From Monilinia fructicola (taxonomy: Eukaryota > Ascomycota > Leotiomycetes > Helotiales > Sclerotiniaceae): a stretch of DNA of 64,000 nucleotides. Position numbers and translations under genes: made by a program. The notes beneath the pieces are model-generated. The model worked only from the letters and a program-made list of their open reading frames with translations, did no database searches and was not told the origin of the DNA. Below are positions 24,385 to 37,440 of this stretch, piece by piece. Numbering within the stretch: position 1 is the stretch's first letter; the number at the start of each line of letters is the position of its first letter. The stretch lies in the NCBI GenBank assembly GCA_008692225.1, contig VICG01000001.1:4069501-4133500 (forward strand). Reading direction: 5' to 3'.

Positions 24385-27300
24385 TGTGTGTATATGGGTT
24401 TGTATTATTATGTGTATGGCGGATTGATTGATTGATTGAATGATTCACAAACTGCAGTCGAACAGGAAGTCAGCAAGTAAAGCTTTGAGTTTCTCTTGAT
24501 CTCCCGCTCTTATTTATCTACCTTGTTGGTTGTATGAAGCAAGACGAGCAAACGAGAGTAAAGAGAAGAGAAGAGAAGAGACGAGAAGGAAGGAAGGAAG
24601 GAAGGAAAACTTACAGAAGAGAAGATGTAAAGACAGAACCAAATACAAAGTCTCCTTCACACAAGATATATATCACTATCACCGTCGATGATAGATAATT
24701 ACTAGGTAGGTAGGTAGATGCTAAGTAAATAGATGGACAAATAGATAGAGAGAGAGATATCAATGGATTCTTCAGTTGTGGTTTAAGAAAAAGAAGAAGC
24801 GGTTAGATTTATTAATTACGCTTTATTTCTTCTCTTACCAAATGAACACCTCAACATAATAATCATAATAAATCATGATAATACTCGAGTAATAATTATT
24901 ATTATTAAATTATTTTATTATTATTATTTATTCTAGTCAAAGTTAACCTTTAATACTACTACCTACTCTGTACTACTGCTACTACTGCTCATACTGTACT
25001 AGTAGAGGTATCTGCCTACTGCTTATTAATCCATCCAAGATTCTAAGCCAACTGATAAATAAATAATCCCCTCCTCCACTTCGCTCCCTCATAGTCTCAC
25101 AGACCTCTTCTCCTCAAATCCCACCGGTTTCTGCATCGAACTTCCCTATTGAGTTAGTAAGATGTCTAAAAGTCCACATCAGGTTAGACAGCCAACCAAT
25201 CAAAACCGCACTCGAATACCATTTCCACGTGTTTTCCACCTTGACTGCTTTGATTACTCCTCCGTACACTGCGTACAGTACTGTACTAGACTACAGCTGC
25301 AGTAACTGACTGCAGTTTCAACATTCAACATCGCTCGTTGCCGCGATTTGTCGCCGTATCATGCCGAGAAAACGATAACGAAGTAACTTGACCCAAGTTG
25401 ATCCAAGGTGGCCCACTTGGACCCACTTAGACTTACCATCTTATCAATCATTAATTGAATTGACCAATGATCGTTCATGTATTCCCAAGAGTCTTCTAGA
25501 TTGTTCGCTTTGACAAATTATCTACGGAGTACAGAGTATATTTGAAGTTTCCAGGTCACCATTATTTGAGAGAGAAACATCATGGAAAAGAGACATTAAA
25601 GGTTGTTGCTTATTGGTGGTGGTTGGTTGTTCGTTCAACAATACTGTATGGAGTACAAGTAGGAGTATACAAACAAACAAATAAATAAACAATCAATCAA
25701 TAAACAAATAAATAAACAATAATAATTTTTATTTCCCTCTTCCTCCTCTTCTTCTATGCATCATCGACTTTCTTTTTTTATATTGCTTTTTCATACTACC
25801 TACCTAGTAGTACAAGTACAATAAGGCTGAACGCCACTTTCTTCCGAGGCTGGTGTGATGTTGAAGGCTTCACAACATGGCATGATTCACATGAAGCTTC
25901 ATACCCTTGGCTTGGTCAGCTAAACTCGCTTAATCTCTATTGGTGCATCGTTTTGAGGGGTAACCTACCTCCGAGTGCGGAATGTGAGCGTACAGTAAGT
26001 AAGTACTGTAGTAAAGTGCGGATGTTGCATTGGTGTATATTTATCATCGGGCGGAATTCCATCTTGATTACTCGAGTATTGTTGCTAGAATCATTGTACA
26101 AGTATAGTATATGAATAGCACCTATCTTATGATCAAGATGTGGAATCCGTCATGGGATGAAGAGTAGTAGTGAGTATGTAGTACTCCGTAACCTACAGTA
26201 AGTAAGATTAATTAGAAAGATAAGTGATCTCGAACAAACTTATGATATGAGCAAGCAAGGCGGTCTTCTCACCATGCCCATTTATGGAATTCAAGGTCAC
26301 GCCATATAAGATTTAAAAGGCGACATACATATTATATACACCAAGGTAGAGTTACATTATCGTTCGTGTTTATTTCCCAAATCAACCGCTCATTTCTGTC
26401 ACACATCAAAGACTCCGCATGTTAACAAAATTTCGAGCCCGGTCAACTTGTTAACTTGATGCTTTTGGTCTGAGGATCATCTGCGCATCCTCGCTACCCC
26501 TCAAGTCAGGGGATTAGCTATAGGTATTTTCGACAATCGCCAAATTTGAACTGACTAATTATTAGACTATGAATCTGTTCACTACGGTCGAGAATTTATT
26601 TCTATACAACGAAGAGAATCAATTAGCATAGCATAAAACGTATCCCTTTTTGTCTGAGCCCCATGTAATAACTATCCCTCTTGTATAAGTCCCGTATGAT
26701 ATCAATAAAGACTACCAAGGACGCCCTGAACCTGAATTATAGCCATCATCTACATCAAATGTTCTATGGCATCATTATTAAAGGCTCTACGAATTCATGC
26801 GGTTGAAGAGACATTGGATCGCGTGGTAGGGTTATAGGAGGCCGCTTGATGGTTGATAAGCTAAGCTACCGGTTAGCACAACTGGTGTATGACTTTTCAA
26901 GACTCGTTGGGGTATCTCCCACGATGCTTTTGGCCAGCTGAAACATTGCCTGTCATCCAGAACGTCATGGTGATGTTGATTATCAGGGCCATATCCTTAA
27001 AAAATAACTTGGGGGCAGGTGAAGATCAGGTGGAGTTAAAAGCTTGTCAATTCCGTGGCGGTAAATCTTGTAGACTCTGGTGGTTTAAGTTTGAGCAGGT
27101 AGTATCCAGATGCTTGAATAGAGGCGATCGTTAGTAAAGGAGAGAAGTATCAATATGAAAAATGCCGGTATTGAACGCATTGTGACCGTTTTGACGAACT
27201 AATGGCGTGTCCTTGGATTCTCTAAAAGGCAAACAAACTTCGGGTACCAAGTTTGTGGATACAGGAATATGATCAGATGTGTACAGTAAGACCTTGTGGA

Positions 27301-28284
27301 AATGACAGTCCAAATTGTCGAAGCTAATGGGGCAAGAGCAAAATTTGCACCGCAAGCATAAATCGACTATGAAGTCAAATCCTGTCATAGAAGACGAAAG
27401 GGACATAAGAAAACAGAGGAATTGAATGTTTCTAGACCATGGACTTCTCAATATGAGATTATCATCTCTTAGAATTCCGTATCCGGAATGAACATGATCT
27501 CACATCCGCAAAGACAATGGCTCTTTCAAATATATCGACCAAGAATGACATGAACGACCGACCATCGATATTTAGATTAGTAGATATGGACAAGACCTAG
27601 ATATCGTCGTAGACACACTTGTGTCTTGCATACTTGAAGGCACCCACCCATACTTTCAAGACCAAGGAAGGTATTTCGTCAGTCCGTAATGGCATTGCAG
27701 AAAATGAATTGTAATGCCGGCATGCCACATTGTGAATCATGGAATGGTAACTACCATTCAAAGGGTCTCTGTTCAGGTTCCACCAAAACCACCACTATAA
27801 GAATCGATGTATAAATAAATATCTAAATGACAAAGGTGGATGCATATAGCATGGATCCTCTTTCTTTCCAGTACTGTATTACCATGTGGTTTGCCGGGGT
27901 TTCGACAGCCATGAGGTTGAGACAATGATTTCAATGTGATGATGCTCAAGGCTGAAAATTGTACGAATTTGTTCATACGGAAGCTTTCCAAAGTTAGCCG
28001 GAGAGATGAAATTAATTGCCCAAGTCCTAACACAAGTGTGGACATTCTCTCATTATAATCATAAAATCTTATGAAGACACTTAATAAAAGTTGTCGCTTC
28101 GAACTTGCAAGAGAAGCTCCATATCGATGCCAAGATTTCACCTTCGCTTAGCCTTCACTAGTGTAGCACGTGACGCACTTCACATCTGAATTTTCGCACC
28201 CACCACCTCGAACTTTTTTTCTCTCGCGCTCATCAACACCATCGACAACCACGACAACCTCAACGCCATCACCCAACAGAAAAA
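24385..28284. other. Long divergent intergenic region
   Basis: About 3.9 kb between the divergent peroxidase and eL36 genes. It contains repeat tracts and an AT-rich stretch (about 24840-24960). There are long minus-strand open stretches (27131-27451, 27560-27700, 27773-28141) without a recognisable family; the first has several Cys and His (CLRCKFCSCP) but no standard spacing. I do not call a gene. A CACGTG lies at about 28167, roughly 120 bp before eL36. Confidence 0.4.
24564..24607. repeat. Purine tandem repeats (GAGAA)n and (GGAA)n
   Basis: AGAGA/GAGAAGA pentamers run directly into GGAA tetramers just upstream of the peroxidase start. A GATT run lies at about 24421-24440, and an AAAC/AAAT-type run at about 25670-25730. 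Confidence 0.85.
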
Positions 28285-28869
28285 ATGGCCGCCGAAAAGC
28301 AAGCCCGCACCGGCCTCGCCGTCGGTCTCAACAAAGGACACGTATGTTCATGAAAACCTCACAAACAAACCTGCCCGTCTCACCTCTTGGAGGATCTTCT
28401 CTTTCGCAATCCTGTGAAAAGTAATAATTTCACAATTAGAAGATGGACCGGCTGATGAATTTTGAAATGTTATAGAAAACCGAGGCTCGTGTCTCCAAGC
28501 CCAAGGTTAGCAGAACCAAGGGTCACTTGAGCAAGCGCACTGCGTTTGTCAGAGATATTGTCAAGGAGGTTTCCGGGTATGTTTTCCACTTCCTCACACA
28601 ATGGTCAAGGAATCAGGGCTAATCATCTTCTCAACAGTCTCGCACCATACGAGCGCAGAGTCATCGAATTGCTCCGTAACAGCAAGGACAAGCGTGCCCG
28701 TAAGCTCGCAAAGAAGAGGGTATGTTTTTAACATCCATCATATCGTCGCAGTCGTGCAATGAACTCGAGACTAACATATTACCAACAGCTCGGTACTTTC
28801 GGACGTGCCAAGGCCAAGGTTGACGAGCTCCAAGGTGTCATCGCTGAGTCCAGAAGAGCTGGTCACTAA
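28285..28869 (+). CDS. rpl36: 60S ribosomal protein eL36
   Basis: Structural protein of the large ribosomal subunit. Four exons (28285-28341, 28476-28576, 28638-28719, 28789-28869) give 106 residues, the normal length. The sequence shows the family features: an N-terminal [10 protein letters not shown], the basic middle [16 protein letters not shown], the segment [26 protein letters not shown], split here by a line of basic residues, and the C-terminal [15 protein letters not shown]. All introns are GT-AG and in phase; multiple introns near the 5' end are typical of fungal ribosomal protein genes. The leader is pyrimidine-rich. Confidence 0.97.
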
Positions 28870-29400
28870 ATTCTCTAAATCATACCCACTACCACGAAAA
28901 AATCATATCTCATCCCTCCAATACACTGGATCGATTGATGGATTTGCGATGGATTTCCACCCCTAAACAAGTCAAGCATGTGGACACTGGAGCTGCAACA
29001 ATGAAATTTTTACGGGTTACTATGATTCTGGGAATAAGGATACTCGGGTGCTAGAAAATAGTAGCAATTCACGAAGACGTCCAGGGTTAAAATAAAATAC
29101 CTTCCACAATTACTTACATGGCCTTGGAAATAATTCCTGTGATTTGGTGGTGCATCTGAATGCTGAGCTAACAATTAAGCAACAAGCGCCTCACGCTATG
29201 ATTTCCTTCCGTTTCAGCCTGGTAGTTTATATCATCTCAGAATTGAAGAAGCCCAACCACCCATTTCATCAGTACGGTCATCATTCATCACCACAGTACA
29301 GTTTCTAGTCTCTAGTCATCAACCATGCGGCATCTCGGCCATCATAGACATGAAATGCCATTATCCATCCCCAAACTCTACCTCCATCCCGCCGCTCCCT
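28870..29400. other. Convergent spacer
   Basis: About 0.5 kb between the 3' ends of eL36 (plus) and the UBX gene (minus). Holds both 3' untranslated regions; nothing else seen. Confidence 0.5.
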
Positions 29401-30995
29401 CTATCTCTTTTTTAAATTCTTCATAATGAGATTCTGCAAGCCCCGCTTCTTTTTCTCTCCACCATCATCCGTCTTTACCTCGGGCTTCTTTTCCTCCTCC
29501 CCTTCCTTCTCAACTTCACTCTCCACAACCGGTACCGGTTGTTTCGTAGCTTTCTCCCTATATATATCCTTCAAAACCGGTTGCCCCTTTAACCTTTCGC
29601 TAGCTGCTCCATCATCCCATGCTAGATTAACAACCGTTGGGCCCAGGATCTTCAAATCTTTAATAAGGAATTTGCTATCTTCATTGGGTATCGTTTCCTT
29701 TTTCGTATTACCCTGATATATTAATTTAAAAGGTTCGTTCTCATGGATGATGAGTCCGCGCACGTAGTCGTATAACCATTTTCCGTGATTTTCGCTGGTA
29801 ATGGATTTGCTGATGGCCATTTGGTCTGGGAAGCGAATTCTTAAAGGTATTTCTTTGATTTTGGATAGGCGGGCAACTTTCTCGGCTTCGAGGGCAATTT
29901 CTTCGTCATAGGAGAGGAGTTTGGTGTTTTGGGAACTGTTTTGGAGACGAGTCTGAACGAGTTTGGCGTGGCGAATGGTAGGGATATAGTCGTCTTCATT
30001 GTGTGGTACGAGGGCTGCGAGGGGAGTGTCGTTACTAGGGGCAGAGAAGATGGTTAGGGGAAGGCCATCGGGGCCGAGAATTTGTGAGTCAGTCGGAGGA
30101 TTGGGAGAGGTAGAAGATGGGAGGGTGGAAGGTGTGATGTTTGTGGATGCGCCAGCTGGTGTGGGTGTTGAATATGGAGTAGTATCCGAGGGATCTGAAT
30201 CCATATTTACATCCTCATCCTGCTGTTCTGGAGAAGAGAGCTTTGAAATCGCATCCGATACTGATTCGCCCTGCTGTGATGCTTGCGTTGTAGTTTCAGG
30301 CTCTTGATCTTCTCCCCTAAAATACTCTCCAATATCTTTCATAGCTTCCTCAATCGGTTGATCCGTCTGTCTAAACGTAAGTCTCAGCAATCCAGTCCCC
30401 TTATTTAAACCCAAATTTGCAAGCGTCTTCTGCAAATCCCCAAACGTAGCCATCTCTCTCCCCATCACGTTTAACACTGGCATTTCATAAACCATGCGAC
30501 CAGCTCCAGATGCGCCATTTTGTAACTGCGCCACTCCTCTGCCAGTAAAGTTTAGATTTGTAGCTTCGTTGCTGGACTCGAATTTGCGGAGAATAAGCCA
30601 TAATGTCGTATTACTGGGAAAGGTATCCTTTAATCTACCACCGGGGACCGCAGATGCGAGATCTTGTGGTAGTTGTAGCGCAATAGAAACTGGAGCAGGG
30701 GACCTGGAGGCTTCTACTAATGTAAGTTTTGCACCGGTAGTGAGACCCGTTTGACGATATGTTTGGGAAAGATCTACAGCTTTATCATTACTCCTATGGT
30801 AGATGTTAGCGATATGTTAGGAGGGGATACTTGTATAGTTTGTAAGCTGATTCACCTCTTGAGATCATAGTTGGTATTCTTCTTTCCAAGCTTCTTGCAT
30901 GCTTCCGAAACAACTTCACTCATGTAAGTTCCAGGAGTAACCTTTATGGTCGCTCTATTGAATAATTTATCGATGACTACCACGTTGGAAGCCAT
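29401..30995 (-). CDS. UBX-family protein of the TUG/ASPSCR1/Ubx4 type
   Basis: Predicted Cdc48/p97 cofactor. Two exons, 30995-30856 and 30793-29401, give 510 residues. The N terminus (MASNVVVIDKLFNRATIKV through LVEAS, residues 1 to about 75) is the ubiquitin-like domain that defines TUG/Ubx4 proteins. A second beta-grasp-like segment follows (TTLWLILRKFES). A disordered Ser/Thr/Pro-rich linker occupies about 215-300. The UBX-like domain is near residues 375-460 (IPLRIRFPDQMAISKSI, then PFKLIYQGN), and the C-terminal tail is rich in Lys and Glu. The canonical UBX FPR loop is not obvious, as in other members of this branch. The acceptor could be three bases further on, which removes one residue. 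Divergent from proteasome beta-3. Confidence 0.86.
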
Positions 30996-31239
30996 AGCTT
31001 GTGATTGTCCCCGGAGATATTATACAGTGCAGAATAAAGCTGAGGTCTATGAAGGATTCGATGCTTAAGTCAAGTGTGTTGGTAGGTAAGAACAAGAATG
31101 CGCTGCGTTGTGAATGTGTGATATTTGTAAGGGTGCTGGGAAGGTTGTGGCGGGGGTGTTAAGGTTGGTTACTAGGTAGGTAGGTACAAGTAGTTACCTA
31201 GGTAATATGATAAGTAGAGCAAGCAAGCAGGCAGGAGTA

Positions 31240-31390
31240 AAATAGAGAAGTAGTGAAGTAGTGAAGTAGTTGAAGTAATAAAGTAATGAAGTAATGAAGT
31301 AGTAAAGTAGTAAAGTAGTAAAGTACCTAGGTAGTCAAGTAGTAAAATAGCAAAGCAATAAAGAGTAAAGCAGTCAAGTAACCAAGTAGG
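31240..31390. repeat. Degenerate (AAGTAGTG/AAGTAATG)n minisatellite
   Basis: About 15 imperfect copies of an 8-9-bp unit AAGTAGT(G/A)(A), interrupted once by a TACCTAGGTA palindrome. Confidence 0.85.
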
Positions 31391-31619
31391 CATTTATGTA
31401 TCAAGCTCTCATCCCATAAGGCTCACTCACTCACTAACTCACCTAGTAGCTCTATCTACTCCACCAACCTGACATACGGAGTAGAACCTGGAATCATTCT
31501 AAAACAGCCCACCAAGAGGAACCTTGGGACCTCCCGCTACCTACTGGTAGTTCTAGTAATAAAATAAGCAACCCGACCTCATAATCTGTGCTGGACCTGC
31601 TGGTGTGCCCACTGCCTTA

Positions 31620-31667
31620 TTGGTCCAATGGTCTAATGGTCTAATGGTCTAATGTTCCAATGGTCCA
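31620..31667. repeat. Decamer array GGTCTAAT with CCAAT cores
   Basis: Four to five copies of a roughly 9-10-bp unit (TGGTCTAA or TGGTCCAA). Copies at both ends carry ATTGG or CCAAT, the core bound by the HAP/NF-Y complex. Confidence 0.7.
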
Positions 31668-31918
31668 AGCTCTAAACGTTAACCTATGTACTAGTAGAGC
31701 TCGCTCGCATCGACGCGCCAGCCGTGTCTACCTTGCTAAAGGTTACCTTGTCCATCCTCTCACAACCTCAATATCACAACCCTCCCCTTCCTCCCCCAGA
31801 CTATCTCAACTTTAATTCTCGAATCGCCCATCTACGAAGCTCTTTGTTAATCCAAAATATATCGACCATTCCTTGATACCCAGCTCTTGGTACCCAGAGT
31901 TCATACGCTTTATTCACA

Positions 31919-32857
31919 ATGGTAAGCTTGCTTTCTTTACTATACATATATCTAGCTAGCTATCTATCTATCTATCTATATCAATTATATATTCCTTACC
32001 TATGAACAGCTAGCTAACGCATCAACTTTAGAGCTCCCCATTCTCCATCAGTATATCCCCCTCCTCCCTCCTCCCTCTTCCACTCTCCGATTGCCAATTT
32101 CCAAAACCAAATAAATACTAACCATCTCCCCCCTCAGATGGAGGTGCATGCGTCGCCATGGTCGGCAAAGACTGCGTCGCCATAGCCTGCGACTTACGAC
32201 TCGGACTCCAAGCCCTCACCGTTTCCAACAACTTCCCCAAGATCTTCTCCTACGGCCCCTCCGTCTACCTCGGTCTCACCGGCCTCGCCACCGACGTCTC
32301 CACCGTCTCGGACCTCTTCCGCTACAAAGTCAACATGTATCGCCTCCGCGAGGAGCGCAACATCTCCCCCACAACCATGGCCAACCTGGTCTCGAGCTCC
32401 CTGTACGAGCGACGCTTCGGTCCCTTTTTCGTGAGCCCAGTGATTGCGGGGTTGGACCAGAAGACGGGAAAGCCGTTTATTTGTGGTTTCGATAGTATTG
32501 GCTGCATCGATTTTGCGAAGGATTTTATCGTGAGCGGGACCGCGAGTGATCAGCTGTTTGGTACTTGCGAGGGGCTGTGGGAACCGGATCTGGTGAGTCT
32601 TTTCGTTCCACTCTCTGCTCTGTCGGCTCCGGTGGAAGTGTTGTGCGGGGGGGGGAGGGAGGTCATGAAGCTGCGCATCATGAAATCCATACTAATAACA
32701 TTCATCGATTTAGGAACCAGAAGATCTCTTCGAGACAATATCACAAGCACTCTTGAACGCCGTTGATAGAGATGCGTTGTCAGGTTGGGGCGCGCACGTT
32801 TACATTATCGAGAAGGACAAGGTGACCAAGAGGTTATTGAAGGGCAGACAAGATTAA
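31919..32857 (+). CDS. pup3: 20S proteasome subunit beta type-3
   Basis: Non-catalytic beta subunit of the 20S core. Four exons: 31919-31921 (the ATG alone), 32032-32050, 32138-32592 and 32714-32857, giving 206 residues, which fits the family. The spliced start reads [17 protein letters not shown], typical of beta-3; it has no processed N-terminal Thr, as expected for an inactive subunit. Further family features are [11 protein letters not shown], the [16 protein letters not shown] helix-strand region, [17 protein letters not shown] and the C-terminal [15 protein letters not shown]. The very short first two exons force this start. Divergent from a UBX-family gene and convergent with the Ca2+ ATPase. 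Confidence 0.95.
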
Positions 32858-33304
32858 ATGGTGGATTTTGACAGTGAGCCGTAATCCTGGTTGGAAGACG
32901 ATACGTATGACGGTATGACGACAATGCTCAGAGGTATTCGGAGAAAATGGTGAAGATGCTTGCGGAGAGCAAGCAAGATTTGTAGTATTAGATCTGGCAA
33001 GCAGGCATCAAGGGCTTGATAGATACAAAACGAGCATGAATGACACATTTACGTATGGCCTTTCCATGACGAGACTTCACTACTGCAATTTCCAAGATTG
33101 AAAGCTGTTAGAACGTCATGTATATTAATATTTTAAAAGGCACGAATTTACAAGTGTGCTTGATTTTTTAACCTGCAGGACGATGCCTCTGATGAGCATC
33201 GTACATTTATGATATTCTAATATTTACCAATATGTCTATTAGTTTACACCTCCGCCATGTGACGGATGCTCCAACCGAATCCTAATCAGTGCTGTTGCCA
33301 ACAT
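32858..33304. other. Convergent spacer
   Basis: About 450 bp between the 3' ends of beta-3 and the Ca2+ ATPase. Untranslated regions only. Confidence 0.5.
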
Positions 33305-36300
33305 CTATTCCTTCTTTGGTCTTTGATCCTCGATAGCCGACTTTTGCATGAAGAATTGTCTCTCTAAGAATTTGAGACCTTCGTCAATAATACTGATGAG
33401 AGTGTTAGCACGGCATTTCATATCGTCAAAGCAGGGAACTTACATAACAGGGGCACTAATTACAAGAACTGCCTGCCACTCATTCCAGTTCAGTGGAAGA
33501 ATCGAGAAGAGAGTTTGCAAGATAGGTGTGTAGAGGAGTGCAAAGTGAAGAGCCATGGATAAAGCAATAGCGTAAACGAGCATCATATTTTCCCAGAGGG
33601 GAAGAGTGAGGAGGGACTCGCTGGATGAGAGTGCGTTGACCGCATTGAACATTTCGATGACGACTAGGATGGAGAGGGAAACGGTAGATGCGGATTTGGC
33701 CATGTCGTTTGAGAACATTTCACAGCCAATTTCCGAGAATTGAGCCGAACAGCGGTGGAAGTGCGAGAGTTGCCAAAAAGTAATTTGAGGTCCTTCAGAG
33801 TTGTACATGAACCACCATGCATAGCCGGCGACCGTAGCCAAACCAACATAGATGCCGATGACCATGTAGCGGAAGAAGAGCCAGCCGCCGATCAAAGCCT
33901 CATCACGTTTTCTTGGTTGTCTCTTCATGATATCATGATCAGGGGGGTTGAATGATAGAGCTGTAGCTGGAAGTCCGTCGGTAACGAGATTAACCCACAA
34001 TAATTGAACTGGAATAAGAGCCTCCGGCATACCGACTGCTGCCGTCAAGAAGATGGAAACAACCTCACCAATGTTGGATGAGATGAGGTAACGGATGAAT
34101 TGTTGGGTGTTGTTGTAAATAGATCGACCTTCTTCAATAGCAACTTCAATCGTAGCAAAGTTATTGTCGGCAAGAACCATATCCGAAGCCAGCTTAGACA
34201 CATCAGTACCAGAACCCATGGCAACACCAATGTCGGCCTTTTTGAGCGCAGGTGCATCGTTGACACCATCACCAGTCATAGCTACCACTTCACCAGCGGA
34301 TTGTAGAAGATCGACGAGCTTGGATTTGTGACTTGGTTCAACTCGAGAGAACAATGAAGCTGTCTTAGCAGCAACCAATTGTTCGCTTTCGCTGAGGTTA
34401 TCAAATTCTCGTCCAGTGTAGCTCTTGCCTTTAAGATCTTCATATTCTGCGAAAACACCAATTTGCTTGCAAATTGCCTCGGCAGTATTTTGATTATCAC
34501 CAGTAATGACGATCACTCGAATTCCAGCTTGCTTGCATTTTCGGATGGACCCTGCTACCTCTGGACGAGGGGGATCAAGCATACCAACTAGTCCAAGGAG
34601 CGTCAACTTCTGCTCAAGCTGAGAATATTCCGATGTAGTTGTTGCCGACTTCAACAAGGGGTTGGACCCGACATCTTCCACACTGGCTAGTGCGATGACA
34701 CGGAGACCTCTGTTACCATATTCAACGACCTCTTTAAACAAAAGTTTCTCGAGACTCTCTGTAAGTGGGACTCTCTTTCCGCTCGATCCGACCAAAGTAT
34801 GGGTGCAACGATTAATAATATTTTCCGGGGCTCCTTTAACAAGTAGTTTTTGTTGCTGGCCGTTGCCAACAAGAACAGACATACTCTTTCGATCGCGGGA
34901 GAATTCATAAGTGGCTAAAGTAGGTGTTCTCTTTTCATACCAAGAGCTTGCGTGATGAAGAGAGTCACCAGCAGCGACGCCGGCCTTTGCTTGATTGTGG
35001 GCTGGATCCAAGGTTCCAATCTTCTCTACCAATACACGTAAAGCGCCTTCCGTAGGCTCTCCAACATTCGAATAAGTTCCAGACTTAGCATCGAACGCCA
35101 GTGCGGATTCGTTACAAAGTGCTGCTACCTCGGCCATTTGGAAGATGGTATTCGACTTTGTGGCCACATCTGTTACCACAGTGCCCTTTGAGAGAATTCT
35201 TCCATTGGGAGAAAAGGTGGTTCCCTCAACCTCCAACTCCTCAAGATCAGAACCTGCATCGTTGATGTAGACAAGCTTGTTGACGCTCATTTGGTTTGTA
35301 GTCAAGGTACCCGTTTTGTCGGAGCAAATTACGCTACAGCTACCCAGAGTTTCTACTGAGGGCAGACTTCTTACCACGGCATTCTTGGCAGCCATTTTAC
35401 GGGTACCAAGTGCTAAACAAGTTGTGATGACAACAGCGAGACCTTCGGGAATAGCTGCGACTCCGAGAGATACGGCGATCTTGAGATAGTAAATCGCTCC
35501 CTTGGCAAAACTTCCATGGGATGGATCACTGAAATGAGGAATATTGATAAGCCAGACCACGATACAGATAACTGAGATAACCTTCGCCAAGGTATCACCG
35601 AAGTCATTGAGCTTTTGCTTGAGCGGAGTTGGCTCCGAGATTTGAGCTGTAATACTTTCGTGAATATCACCAATGGCTGTAGAAGATCCGGTAAGAACGA
35701 CAATTGCAGTTGCATGTCCGTTGACTACGGTAGTTCCAGAGAAAAGCATATTTACTTGATCCTGCTTAACGGCCTTCAAATCTCCAACCGCAGCGGTGCT
35801 TTTTCCAACACTCTCGCTCTCTCCTGTCAGAATGGCTTGGTCCACGGAGAAACTATTGCTCTGAATTGCGAGAACCCTGCAGTCTGCGGGAATCCTATCT
35901 CCAACGGCAATTGTAATAATATCTCCTGGAACCAGCTCTTCCGCGCGAACTCGAGTAACATGTCCATTTCGAATGACCTTGGCTTCGTTTGCTGAGTATT
36001 CTTGCAGAGCCGCAATTGCCTTCTCTGCGCTACTCTCTTGCGATACACCTACGACGGCATTGAGGATCAAGATGGTCAGAATCTATTTTCATTTGTTAGT
36101 ACCTCGGATGGTCTTTGCCATGGAACTCAAGACATACAACTGCGGGGTCCACAAAAGCAGTCCATCCTCCCTCATCCTCAAAGAGAGCTAAAACGAAGGA
36201 AATGGCCGCGGAGCCGAGTAATATAATGACCAGCTGATCTTTGAATTGCTCAAGGATGAGTTCCCATATGGGCGTTGGAGGTTCATCTGCGATAGCTGTT

Positions 36301-36493
36301 GTATGATTAGCTAGAGCTCTCACTGGATGGGAGAAGGGGGGGGAAGCAAAGAAACCCAGGAGATGAATTCCTTACCATTACGACCGTGTTTCTCTCTTGA
36401 CGCAGTAATTTGAGCATCTGTGAGACCTTGAGATTCGGAAACCGAGAAATAAGCCAGGACCTCAGAGGTCGATTGAGAATATGCACTGTCCAT
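33305..36493 (-). CDS. SERCA-type Ca2+-transporting P-type ATPase
   Basis: Pumps Ca2+ into the endoplasmic reticulum or a related store using ATP. Four exons on the minus strand: 36493-36376, 36295-36138, 36082-33444 and 33392-33305; total 1000 residues, the usual SERCA length. The P-type hallmarks are in order: actuator TGES at about 178-181, the Ca2+-site PEGL at about 304-307, the phosphorylation motif DKTGT with Asp near 347, TGD, and the hinge [17 protein letters not shown]. The C-terminal membrane bundle includes NIGEVVSIF and [17 protein letters not shown], both specific to the P2A class. The SERCA-like length and early [17 protein letters not shown] helix favour SERCA over the Golgi PMR1 type. 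No frameshift in over 3 kb of coding sequence. Confidence 0.95.
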
Positions 36494-36599
36494 AACTACG
36501 GATATGTGATGTTGAAGACAACGTGGGGCAATATGTAGAATAATTGATTGTAGCGATAATAGCCACTACGTTCAAATTGATTGTCTCATCTAAGGAAAT

Positions 36600-37440
36600 C
36601 AAAAAATTTATGGATGATTATGGACAGATCTCCTGAAGAGAAAAAATACTAATAAGGGAAAAAAAGAAAAGAACAACCTTGGAAGTGATTGATCTTGATT
36701 GATTGATTGATTGATTATGTTAAGAGGAATGAATTAAGTAGTTCTATTATATTCTATTCTATTCAGTTTAGATAGAGTAGAAGAAAGAATGAATAAATGA
36801 ATATAAATAATAAATGAATCTTTTAAGTTGATTATGTTATAGTAACCTACCTAGGTACTTCTAAGATTATTATTCCTTTTAGTTTTAAAGAAGAGATCTA
36901 ATGGTTTTAAATAAAAATAATATTTATTTATTTATTTATCTATTTATCTAAATAAGTATTCTTTTAATTTTAAGAAGGCTCTTTTTATTAATAATAATAA
37001 TAATAATATAAATAGTAAATATTAAAATTCAATTTATTAATTAAGATATTAAAATACAAGGTATATAGATATATATTTTATATTTGCTTTTATTTATTAA
37101 TAAAGAGAGAAGTATATTAAGCGTTTATTTAAATACGTAGTTAGATAGATTTTTAATAAGTAATAAGTAGATAAACAAATAAATAAATAAATAAATAAAT
37201 AGAAATAACTTTCTTTTATATAATCTTATACTTTATATACTATTATAATATCTTTTATATTAATAAGTATAAGTTAGCTTTATATAGAGCTTACTTATGC
37301 TTATTAATATAACTAGTCCGTGTACACTTTAGAAAGGAATAGAAGGAACCTTAGAAGCTTATAATATGTCTAATTTATACTAATTACCTACTATGTTACT
37401 TATTATTACCATATACTACCTAGGTAGGGAATTAATCAAT
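36600..37440. other. Very AT-rich block, possible RIP relic
   Basis: Nearly all A and T, with TTTA, TAAT and AAAT runs (for example (AAAT)n at about 37175-37200), sharply different from the flanks. No open frame of note. The composition fits a repeat-induced-point-mutated transposon relic, but no terminal repeats are visible, so this is an inference. Confidence 0.55.

Larger units (their letters stand above)
30996..31918. promoter_or_regulatory. Shared divergent promoter of the UBX gene and beta-3
   Basis: About 0.9 kb between two divergent proteasome/Cdc48-related genes. Contains a degenerate AAGTAGT minisatellite, two TACCTAGGTA palindromes (31195-31204 and 31324-31333), a TACGGAGTA 9-mer (31475-31483) and a decamer array with CCAAT/ATTGG cores. 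Promoter function is inferred from position only. Confidence 0.45.

Noticed and set aside
29999..30307. 102-codon plus-strand frame
   Set aside because: Lies opposite the Ser/Thr-rich linker of the UBX gene; shadow.
31172..31393. 73-codon hydrophobic minus-strand frame
   Set aside because: Pure translation of the AAGTAGT minisatellite.
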